From: Obelidium mucronatum
Lineage: Eukaryota > Chytridiomycota > Chytridiomycetes > Chytridiales > Chytriomycetaceae
Length of the DNA stretch: 19,475 nucleotides
Assembly: GCA_025765595.1 (NCBI GenBank)
Contig: JAIVFH010000450.1
Span: 1-19,475 of the forward strand
Reading direction: 5' to 3'
Part shown: positions 8,250 to 15,757 of the stretch, one piece after another
Numbering within the stretch: the stretch's first letter is position 1
How the letters are laid out: every line of letters starts with the position of its first letter
Notes under the pieces: model-generated
Told to the model about the DNA's origin: nothing
Databases searched by the model: none
Seen by the model: the letters and a program-made list of their open reading frames with translations, nothing else
Position numbers and translations under genes: made by a program

Positions 8250-9881
8250 ATGCCACTCCTTCACAATATAAACCACATTAAATTAACAGTGTCTGGTTTT
8301 AAACGTATCATTTCCTTTCTAGGGCTCGCTTTTGTGCTCTTTGTCTTTTCCTTTGGAGTGTCGTCGCTCCTCGGATTCCCCAGCAAACAACAACCAGACC
8401 ACTTGATAAACAAAGACACCACCACTCTAACGTCCCAATCGAAATGCAAAAACAAAACCATCCCATCAATAATTTTCAACGTGGACTCTCTCAAACAAAC
8501 AGCGACTCGCACTTGGTTCGCAGAGAGCGAGTATTCTGACAACCTTGTCGCCCCAGTGGAAACGCAACTTCCCAAAAGCTACTGCAAATCATTTACAGTT
8601 CCCTCCATAATCAATGCTACTAAAAATTTCAATCAAGTTTTCAAGATGAAAGATTTCGTTTTTGGGGTGGCAACGACACCGAAACGGTTGGAACGCGTTT
8701 TGCCTGCCGTTTCGCATTGGCTTGCCCCAAGAACAGATGAATCTCCTAATAATTCGGCAACATTACTTGTACTCCATAATATTCTGTTGGCAGAGAATGG
8801 GGATGAAGCTAAAAGTGAAGGTAATCACTTTTTGTCACACCTAAAAAAAAAAAAAAAAATTTAATAATAATTATTATTAAAAAAAAAAGCACGAATCCGC
8901 AACACTTCAACTCAAAAAAAAATGAACATTGCTTTCCAATACACAAACATCAACCGTTATGAACAAAGAGTCGTATTCCTGATCCAATCGCTCTGGAAAC
9001 TATCCCTTCCCGCCAAATGGTACATTATCCAAGACGACGACACGTTCTGGATAACACGGGATTCCATATTGGATTTAGTCGCATCCTATTCAGAAGATCC
9101 CATGACAAGGAATATATTTATCGGTGCCAACACTGAAAGTCAAGCTCAAAAAAGTCACTTTGGGAATATAGCGTATGGGGGAGGTGGGATTGTTTTATCC
9201 CGCAAGCTGGTGGAGCTGTTGAATCAAGATGGGGTTTTGGAAAACTGTTATGAAAAGTTTACAACCCGTTTTGGAGGTAAACAGTCTGGTTTTTTTTTGT
9301 TGTGCTTATCAAGGCTGATTGGGCAAACAGACTAAACTCTGTGTTTTATTTTTTTATTCCAATAAGGCGACGATATTATTACTCAATGCATCAAACTCGC
9401 TGCCAATCTCAATGTCGTGTACGACAACCGTCTACACCAATGTGACTTCCATAACACAAGAGAATCCACTGAATTTTTTCAAAGCGGCGCCCAAATCAGC
9501 ACACTTCATCATTGGAATGGAGGAGGTCCTGCTGAAAGAGGGTTCACACTATTTCCTGAATCACAAGGCTTGCCTTTTCACGCGAACCCGTTAGAGAGTA
9601 TTCTACTACTAGGCGAAGCAGCAGCAGCAATCGGTCATCAAAACTTTGCGAGACGCCTTGTTTTGGAAGGTGGGAAAGTGGTTGTTAGTTTGGGGTATAG
9701 TGTTGTTGTGTATGAAGCAGGGTTTGTTGAGTTGAGTGGTTTTGAGAGGGTTTTCAATAAGGTGGTGTATTATTTGTATCGTGTTGAATGTAGTGAGGGT
9801 GGAACTGTTTCGATGTTGTATCGGAATGGAGACCGCGAGGTTGTGGCTGTGGGTTGGGTGTACAACAGCCACGGAATTTAG
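8250..9881 (+). CDS. Fringe-like (DUF604/GT31-type) type II membrane glycosyltransferase (490 aa, 3 exons)
   Basis: Exons are 8250-8820, 8890-9276 and 9367-9881, with 69 and 90 bp introns, both phase 1. A short basic N-terminus precedes one membrane segment at about residues 17-42, giving a Golgi type II topology with a lumenal enzyme domain. Family marks in order are DFVFGVATTPKRLERVLPAV with HW, W234-Y-I-I-Q-DDD (239-241, the metal/nucleotide-sugar DxD), IGANTE, AYGGGGIVLSRKLVELL, GGDDIITQCI across the last junction, and LHQCDFHN with LHHWNGGG. This matches fungal fringe-like proteins that transfer a sugar from a nucleotide donor; donor and acceptor cannot be read here. Candidate N-glycosylation sites (NKT, NAT, NSA-type) lie in the stem. 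In-frame ATG 8187 is an alternative start overlapping the divergent F-box gene. Intron 1 has an unusual poly-A acceptor. Confidence 0.85.
8860..8881. repeat. Perfect 22-bp AT palindrome in an intron
   Basis: An 11-base half-site (TTTAATAATAA) is followed at once by its reverse complement, with poly-A on both sides. It lies in the first intron of the fringe-like gene, just before the acceptor. Confidence 0.8.
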
Positions 9882-9960
9882 CTGATACGATTATTGAACG
9901 TATGTGGAAGATACTTTGAGTTTATTGCTACAAACTTTTTTTTTTTAAATACAACGAAAA

Positions 9961-10461
9961 TCACATGAGAATGGCAACAGCAGCAGTCATGAAAATGACC
10001 GAGGCACCCAATTCAATGGCTCCGCTTTTTGTGGTAAGAATGTTCACGATCGTGGTTGCGGTGGTAGATTTAGTCGTAGTACCAGCCGCAGTAGTAGTGA
10101 CTGGCGCAGTAGTAGTGACTGGCGCAGCCGTGGCAGTTCCAGATGGGGAGAGTTGGCAAGAACCCTGAACGCCAGCCATAGGTGGGTCTACTGGAGCAGG
10201 CTTGACGCAGACAAGGCCTTGCTTGCAGATGGCACTGTTTGGGTAGACTTGTTGACATGGGCCTCCAACGTCGGAGACCTTGAGTGTGCATACTCCTTTG
10301 GCGCCGGGAAGAGAGCCGGTAGCGTAAATACAGTCAACGTTTTGCTCGCACACTGGTGGGTCGGCGATACCGCCTCCACAAGCTCCTCCAATTGGAACGA
10401 CTTCACCAGCAAGAGCAGTGGCGGAAAGAGCAGCAAGAGCGAAAAGGGAGATCAATTGCAT
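9961..10461 (-). CDS. Secreted cysteine-rich protein with GPI-type tail, copy 1 (166 aa)
   Basis: A single exon runs on the minus strand from ATG 10461 to TGA 9961-9963. Residues 1-18 are a signal peptide (LFALAALSATALA, cleavage likely after ALA). The mature part has eight Cys in two four-Cys units of form C-x9-C-x5-C-x13 or 16-C, each introduced by GG-x-C, with GLVC in the second. This resembles small extracellular disulfide-rich modules but I cannot assign a family. A Thr/Ala/Pro-rich stalk (about 105-140, likely O-glycosylated) leads to a hydrophobic C-terminus (GASVIFMTAAVAILM). It lacks charged residues after it, as expected for GPI anchoring. It is probably a cell-wall or surface protein. 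A TATA box lies at 10522-10528, with repeated elements behind it. A near-identical paralogue lies about 1.1 kb upstream on the same strand. Confidence 0.82.
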   Translation of the reverse strand: MQLISLFALAALSATALAGEVVPIGGACGGGIADPPVCEQNVDCIYATGSLPGAKGVCTLKVSDVGGPCQQVYPNSAICKQGLVCVKPAPVDPPMAGVQGSCQLSPSGTATAAPVTTTAPVTTTAAGTTTKSTTATTIVNILTTKSGAIELGASVIFMTAAVAILM

Positions 10462-10521
10462 TTTGTTTTGGGTTCGGTTTTTTTGAATGGAGGGAGGGGG
10501 AAAAGAGCCTTGCGTGAGCAA

Positions 10522-10528
10522 CTTTATA
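10522..10528 (-). promoter_or_regulatory. TATA box of cysteine-rich copy 1
   Basis: TATAAAG on the minus strand lies about 60 bp upstream of the start codon at 10461. Confidence 0.55.
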
Positions 10529-10539
10529 GTGCTTTCCCC

Positions 10540-10592
10540 GTAAATTTTTGAGGCTGGTCCCCACAGTTTCGTAAATTTTTGAGGCTGGTCCC
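10540..10592 (-). repeat. Tandem promoter element, two copies
   Basis: GTAAATTTTTGAGGCTGGTC (plus-strand text) occurs at 10540-10559 and 10571-10590, 31 bp apart and each followed by CC. Both lie directly upstream of the TATA box of cysteine-rich copy 1. A related form lies at 11629-11645, upstream of copy 2. Confidence 0.75.
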
Positions 10593-10992
10593 GACAAATT
10601 GATTGGAAGTTACACCAAACCAATAAAGCAGACGCTCTCTATGCAACCTACTTCAAACCTCCGGCTATTCAGTAATGTACTACCTGTCGTTTAATCAAGT
10701 AATTGTTGAGAACCGAGACGCCCTTCGTTCGCTGTACTTCTGCTTCGATTGCCGCCCATGTTCGAATTCAAACACAGCCACAAAAGCCACAATAAGTGGC
10801 GAAGCGATGAAAACTCCAGAAAGTGAGCAACTGCTTCATTTTTAAGTTCGGAGTCATCGCAAACTGCATTGGGTAGTTCGGGACGACGCACGATGCGGTA
10901 TTATTTGATACCAGGTTTGAATATTGTTTATCTCTATTTCTCCAATTGTCGATCTTCCAGGGCTTTATTCTTGAACGAAAAACTTAGGTTTT
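10593..10992. other. Intergenic region between the two cysteine-rich genes
   Basis: I see no gene here. The minus-strand frame at 10691-10891 has no recognisable features. The region holds the distal promoter of copy 1 and the 3' flank of copy 2. It shows no visible similarity to the sequence upstream of copy 2 beyond the short promoter element. Confidence 0.5.
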
Positions 10993-11565
10993 TTAGAGAC
11001 AAAGAATCAGCATGTTAAATACACATTTTATTGCTACAACTATACTACACATGGTCTCACAACAGAAAAGCAAAAGCAAAAGCGACAACAACAATGGGGA
11101 CCCCGAATTCAACGGCCGAACTCTTTGTAGTAAGAATATCGTGGAGATAGATCCACCAGTCGTTGTTGATGACGAACCAGCAGCTGTAGTGGTAGTAACA
11201 GGTGCAGAGGTAGTACTAATGGTTGGTACAGCAGTGGTAGTTTCAGATGGAGGAACTTTGCAAGTACCCTGAACTCCAGCCATGGGTGGATCTACTGGAG
11301 CAGGCTTGACGCAGACAAGGCCTTGCTTGCAGATGGCACTGTTTGGGTAGACTTGTTGACATGGGCCTCCAACGTCGGAGACCTTGAGTGTGCATACTCC
11401 TTTGGCGCCGGGAAGAGAGCCGGTAGCGTAAATACAGTCAACGTTTTGCTCGCACACTGGTGGGTCGGCGATACCGCCTCCACAAGCTCCTCCAATTGGA
11501 ACGACTTCTCCAGCAAGAGCAGTGGCGGAAAGAGCGGCAAGAGCGAAAAAGGAGAACAAGTGCAT
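10993..11565 (-). CDS. Secreted cysteine-rich protein, copy 2, frame-shifted tail (190 aa as read)
   Basis: This is the tandem duplicate of the 9961-10461 gene, with ATG at 11565. Signal peptide and eight-Cys region are the same as in copy 1 to about residue 100, apart from a few residues near the start (MHLFSFF). The Thr/Ser stalk then diverges. Near 11137 the frame shifts by one base relative to copy 1. The other frame holds the ILTTKSSAVEFGV counterpart of the copy 1 tail and stops at a TGA near 11057. The annotated frame runs on through a Leu-rich stretch (LLLSLLLLLFCC) and past a likely poly-A signal (minus-strand AATAAA near 11027). That suggests the extension is not native. Either a one-base sequencing error or a true mutation explains it. 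A TATAAATA box lies at 11620-11627. Confidence 0.7.
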   Translation of the reverse strand: MHLFSFFALAALSATALAGEVVPIGGACGGGIADPPVCEQNVDCIYATGSLPGAKGVCTLKVSDVGGPCQQVYPNSAICKQGLVCVKPAPVDPPMAGVQGTCKVPPSETTTAVPTISTTSAPVTTTTAAGSSSTTTGGSISTIFLLQRVRPLNSGSPLLLSLLLLLFCCETMCSIVVAIKCVFNMLILCL

Positions 11566-11619
11566 TGGTTTCTTGGTTTTTTAGGTTTTGGAATTGACGG
11601 AAGGAGTTCTTCGCTTTTG

Positions 11620-11645
11620 TATTTATACAAAATTTTGAGGCTGGG
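11620..11645 (-). promoter_or_regulatory. TATA box and shared upstream element of cysteine-rich copy 2
   Basis: TATAAATA (minus strand, 11620-11627) lies about 55 bp before the start codon. Immediately behind it, plus-strand text AAAATTTTGAGGCTGGG (11629-11645) matches the core of the two repeats upstream of copy 1. Confidence 0.6.
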
Positions 11646-11838
11646 TCAATGAACGAAAAAATTTCGCGGCCGTTATCGTCAACAGCAGTCGAACATGAGC
11701 GGTTAGTCGAAACTATGATTGATCAGTTGTGAGCGGGTATGACGTAAATTCACTCGGTTGAACGATTGGCTCTCGAGTTTACCTGTCAAACACACATTAT
11801 CCATTTATATAGAATAATGAGTTTAAATAACAATTTAT

Positions 11839-12438
11839 TCATGCACCGATGCCAGAAAGTAATCCTGATGTAATAAACGCGCCCTCCAGTGATAAAGGAC
11901 ATTTGTGGACTGAATGTTCCGCCAACTTCATTACATGAGCTACAGCATCCAAACCCGCCACATCAAGATTCCGCGGTCCTTCCGCAATTTCCCTCAATGC
12001 CTCTCGATTGTGCCGTTGCACATTCGAAATTAGATTTAATGTGTGGAAAAGCTGGTGAACAGCGCCCGACTTCTTGTCATCAGCATCCATCCATATTTCT
12101 ATAGCTTCGCTTGGATAACTTTGGTAGACGTTGTTTCTCAAACTGGCAATACAGAACGAAACGCCAATAAAACTCGTCCTCGTCAGGAGATTCACATCCT
12201 GAATAAGATGACGAGCCAAGTCGAAGTGAGTTGCTATATTGGTTCCTCGAGAGTCAGCCGTCACTCGGACTAGAGCGAAGTTGGTGAACAGAAGTGACCT
12301 TTCGAGATTTGCGAACAAGACTAATGGCTTCTCGCCTGGCGAAAGCAGCTTGAGAAGCGAAGGCGGAAACGGCTCATGCGCAAGAGTGCATGAAGATGCG
12401 TTGGTTTGCTGTTGTGTTTTGGATGATGCGGATCCCAT
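11839..12438 (-). CDS. PH-like family protein with N-myristoylation signal (199 aa)
   Basis: A single exon starts at ATG 12438. The N-terminus MGSASSKTQ fits the N-myristoylation consensus (Gly2, Ser6, Lys7), so the protein probably sits on a membrane. Residues about 23-90 (LLKLLSPGEKPLVLFANL, SLLFTNFALVRVT) align with the adjacent upstream gene and resemble the start of bacterial-type PH-like domains, with a strand-rich pattern around a FT-x4-L motif. The C-terminal 90 residues look helical (HQLFHTLNLISNVQRHNREALREI). The two genes are in the same orientation, with 55 bp between the neighbour's stop and this start. The PH assignment is by pattern only and could be wrong. Function unknown; membrane or lipid-associated scaffolding is an inference. 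Confidence 0.75.
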   Translation of the reverse strand: MGSASSKTQQQTNASSCTLAHEPFPPSLLKLLSPGEKPLVLFANLERSLLFTNFALVRVTADSRGTNIATHFDLARHLIQDVNLLTRTSFIGVSFCIASLRNNVYQSYPSEAIEIWMDADDKKSGAVHQLFHTLNLISNVQRHNREALREIAEGPRNLDVAGLDAVAHVMKLAEHSVHKCPLSLEGAFITSGLLSGIGA

Positions 12439-12493
12439 GGTTCGGACTGTCTTTTAATTTTTTTTTGGCACTGCCACATCACCAATCGTTCAT

Positions 12494-13066
12494 TCAAAAC
12501 CCACAGCGAGTGTACACGCTTTCATAAGAAGTTGGACGGTATCCATTCAATAAAGCTTCTGTTGCACCTTGAATTGATGCCAACAGATCCTTATCGTCAC
12601 CAACAACCATCTTCCCCATCAAGTCTCGAGCAACCTCCAACTTCTGCTTATTCCGCAGAATTTCGCGATCCAACTCATTCACAAGTCGAAACAAGGACTC
12701 AGCAAGGGCTTTTGATTGAACACTGATCTCTTCCCCTCCCCTAGTTGTTTGGAAAGACACAACTACGTCACGACCCTCGATGCCAGAGCCGGTCTCGATT
12801 TTTGCATCATAAATTGGTCGTTCTGATGAGGAAAAGTCAAAGCGGTGAACATATGTGCGTGGCTCGACTGCTTCCGTGATACGAACAACAATCAAACCAC
12901 TGTCAGTGAACACGTAAGATCCTCTCTTGGAGGTGAGTGCAATCAACGGCTTCTCTTGCGGCAATAGATATTGCAAGAGATGGGCAATCAACGGTGATTG
13001 TAGGTCGACTTGGTTGTGGACAGCAAGTTTGGCGGGCGCACTGTGGAACTTTGAAATTGATGACAT
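12494..13066 (-). CDS. PH-like family protein, paralogue without myristoylation site (190 aa)
   Basis: A single exon starts at ATG 13066. Residues about 22-85 align with the neighbouring 11839-12438 product: LLQYLLPQEKPLIALTSKRG and YVFTDSGLIVVRIT against LLKLLSPGEKPLVLFANLER and LLFTNFALVRVT. The KRGSYVFTDSGLI string is typical of bacterial-type PH-like domains. Strands follow (YVHRFDF, RDVVVSFQTT), then helices (ALAESLFRLVNELDREILRNKQKLEVARDL split at Asp/Arg). The N-terminus (MSSISKFHSA) lacks Gly2, so this copy cannot be myristoylated. The promoter is shared with the divergent ERI1-like gene and contains two TATTTAAATA palindromes. Function unknown. Confidence 0.75.
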   Translation of the reverse strand: MSSISKFHSAPAKLAVHNQVDLQSPLIAHLLQYLLPQEKPLIALTSKRGSYVFTDSGLIVVRITEAVEPRTYVHRFDFSSSERPIYDAKIETGSGIEGRDVVVSFQTTRGGEEISVQSKALAESLFRLVNELDREILRNKQKLEVARDLMGKMVVGDDKDLLASIQGATEALLNGYRPTSYESVYTRCGF

Positions 13067-13097
13067 AATTATGAATTTATGTATTTCTTTATTTATC

Positions 13098-13120
13098 TAT
13101 TTAAATAATATATTTAAATA
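13098..13120. repeat. Two copies of the self-complementary 10-mer TATTTAAATA in a divergent promoter
   Basis: TATTTAAATA lies at 13098-13107 and 13111-13120, in the 234 bp between the divergent starts at 13066 (-) and 13301 (+). It could serve as TATA-like sites in both directions, or simply be AT-rich sequence. Confidence 0.5.
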
Positions 13121-13300
13121 ATTGAGACCTTTGTCGGAACAATCAGCGCCACATTCACCCTGCTTATCTCCGAATTGCAAACTTCTCGATCTTTTCTTGC
13201 GTTTGCTTGTATATGTTCGATACTGCTTTATCTGAATGGGGAGGTACAAGGTCAAGTAAACAATGCTGCTTAACCACCTTTCTTTATAAGACAGAAGTCC

Positions 13301-14097
13301 ATGGCCAAAAATCAACCTAAAAAAAAAGAAATGAGCAAAATTCGAATCATTCTAATACCCGATTCAGATTCAGAATCAGATTCCTCTGACTCAGAAACCC
13401 GCTTGACTTCGGCCGCCCCAGATTTCGATGTCTTTGACAGAGAGGCCAACCCAACAAAACAACCCTTTGACTACTACTGCGTCTTTGATGTTGAAGCGAC
13501 TTGTGAGGAAAACAGAAAGGACTGGAAAAATGAAGTAATTGAGCTCCCCGTTGTCGTGATTGATTCTAAGACACTCCAAGTCGTAGCTGGTAATATCCAT
13601 ATCCATTTCGTCTGATCTGTTTATTTATGCAATCATTCGTTTTTTCAGAATTTCAATCGTACGTGAGGCCAGTTCTGAACCCAACCTTGACAGCCTTTTG
13701 CACAAATCTCACTGGAATCACCCAAGATGTAGTGGACGCGTCTCCCACCTTTCCCCAAGTTCTCAAGAACTTTGAATCGTTCATGGCAGATAATAATCTG
13801 TCGCACAACAACATGCGATTTGTGACTGATGGTCCTTGGGATATTCGCGATTTCATACGGAAACAGTGCAATCTCTCTGGCATTCGACCGCTTCCGATAT
13901 ACTTCAAAGACTATATCGATTTAAGGCGGTTATTTAAGGACATTAAGAGGGATACGACGGTGAAGGCAAATTTGAATGGAATGTTGGCGGCTTTGGGGAT
14001 GGAGTTTGTAGGAAGACCTCATTCTGGGATAGATGATACTAGGAATATTGCGCGAATCGCTCTTCGCTTGATGGAAGAAGGGTGGATATTTGAATAA
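13301..14097 (+). CDS. ERI1: ERI1-like DEDDh 3'-5' exoribonuclease (245 aa, 2 exons)
   Basis: Exons are 13301-13589 and 13649-14097; the 59 bp intron (GTAATA donor, TTTTTCAG acceptor) joins VVA to EFQSYVRPV. Catalytic residues are FDVEATCEE (Asp63, Glu65), FVTDGPWDIRDFI (third acidic residue) and HSGIDDTRNIARI (His and last Asp), the full DEDDh set. GRPHSGIDD and NLTGITQDVVD are typical of the ERI1/3'hExo branch, which trims 3' ends of histone mRNA, small RNAs and 5.8S rRNA. The N-terminal 50 residues are Lys- then Asp/Ser-rich, with no SAP domain, so this is a short form. The AATAAA signal overlaps the stop codon (14093-14098). The next gene, also an RNase, starts 39 bp later on the same strand. 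Confidence 0.9.
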
Positions 14098-14136
14098 ACT
14101 ATTTATTGTTTATTTATCGTTGTTTTAATATAAATA

Positions 14137-15623
14137 ATGACCACAATAAAGTCACAGCCCACAAAGGAAGATTTCGCCCACTTTAGCGTCCAAGATGAAA
14201 CAGAAATGATTCAAATCAATCAAATTGAATCAAATGAATCGAGCTTTATCAGGATCATGTCGTGGAACATCCTCGCTCGTGAGTTTTTTTTTTTGCCTCA
14301 ACGATTCGAGTTTCGACTAAAAAGAAAAAGAGTGCCTTATTAAACGAGAGCAGTTCCCGTGGATAACAGTAGCTCCAAACTGTCCAAATCCGATAGCCCA
14401 AAAGACACGAGTCCCGCTGATACTTCGATGTCTTGATATCCACAAGTTTTCTATTGCTGCGCTTCAAGAAGTAGACTATGACCAATGGAATTCCCTCATC
14501 AAAGATAAATTAAGCAAATTGAACCTGGATGCTCTTCATTTCAGGAAAAGCGAGGAAAAGAGATCGGGTGGGCATGGACTTGCGGTTCTCTGGAATCAAG
14601 AAATGTGAGACTTCAAATGCCTGGTATTCATTGATCCTCCTCTCACACACACTCATGGTGAATTCCATATATTTCTTTTGTCAACTCGATAGGTTTAGAT
14701 GCGTTGCATCCAAACTGATCCATTTTGATGACCACCCGTTGATACATCCCACCGACTTCAACCCTTGCACGGGAAACATCGGGTGTCTGACAGCCCTTAA
14801 ATATATTGGCACGGATTCGCGACTTTTTGGGTTTGGACTTGTGGTTTCGAACCACCATTTATTCTGGTGGCCCAAAGCAAAGTTTGAAAAATTGCGACAA
14901 ATCTATATTTTGTTAAATGAAGTGGAAGCGTTTCGGAAGGAGCTGGAATCCTTAGAGAATGGGGCGTCAAAGTGGCCTCATATCATGTGTGGAGGTTCGT
15001 GTTGGAAAAAAAAAAGTTGCTCGTTTTCAAAGCCGTTTCACTTAGATTTCAACACCACGCCATCTGATGCCCTTTACCATGTACTCACTTCTTCGGACGA
15101 CCTTTCGCCTGATCTTCTTAATTCGCTGGAACCAGTTGTTATGTCCAAACCCACAAAATCGTCCTCCAACATTGAATTTACTCCGTCCATAACGCCAGCG
15201 ATGACGACACCAGTAGTAATCGACCCAAATATATCGTACAAAATCCTATCAAAAGATTTCCTTCTTGAACAAGTCAAGAGTTTTGGCTTGTATTCTTCAG
15301 CCTATTGCACTTATCGAACGCACCATGAATCGCACTCTGATTTATCGACAGTAGAATCTCCTTGGGATGGAGAACCGAGTTATACTTCTTTTGACGACTG
15401 GAGAGGTACCTTGGATTACATAATGTATCGGAAATATGCCACAGCGGAAGAAGCAGAAAGCGATTCGGAGTGGGAGTTGCAGGTGAAGAGCGTGCTTAAA
15501 ATACCGGAGGCCAAGTGGTTGGAGCCGGGGTTGCCAAATTTGCGGTTTCCGAGTGATCATGTTCCGATTTTAACGGAATTTCGAGTTTCTCGATTAGATT
15601 CACGCGCATTCTTGAAATCGTAA
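14137..15623 (+). CDS. CCR4/NGL-type endonuclease-exonuclease-phosphatase family RNase (425 aa, 4 exons)
   Basis: Exons are 14137-14278, 14349-14604, 14693-14994 and 15046-15623. The family reads in order: IRIMSWNILAQQ (38-49, metal-site Asn), FSIAALQEVDYDQW (catalytic Glu), HGLAVLWN, NHHLFWWPKAKFEKLRQ, CGDFN (232-236, Asp and Asn, formed across the last junction), GTLDYIMYR and PSDHVPILTEF (403-407, catalytic His). This is the CCR4/nocturnin/Angel/Ngl branch; the FDDWRGTLDYI region favours Ngl2/Angel-like proteins over deadenylase CCR4, as there is no leucine-rich repeat region. Likely role is Mg-dependent 3'-5' RNA trimming. The last intron is 51 bp with no in-frame stop, so its retention would insert 17 residues next to the active site. 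Confidence 0.88.
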
Positions 15624-15757
15624 TGAAAATAAGCAGAAAGAATATATTTAATAGCCGTATAAGAATAATAATAATACACAGGTGATGCGCGTTTGAAAAA
15701 AAAAAAGAATGTAAAAATTCCAAGAAACACGCACACACAAGGGTTCAAGGCTTAATT

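Noticed and set aside
10153..11652. Two similar plus-strand frames opposite the cysteine-rich genes
   Set aside because: They resemble each other only because the underlying DNA is duplicated. The minus frames have signal peptides, Cys spacing and TATA boxes.
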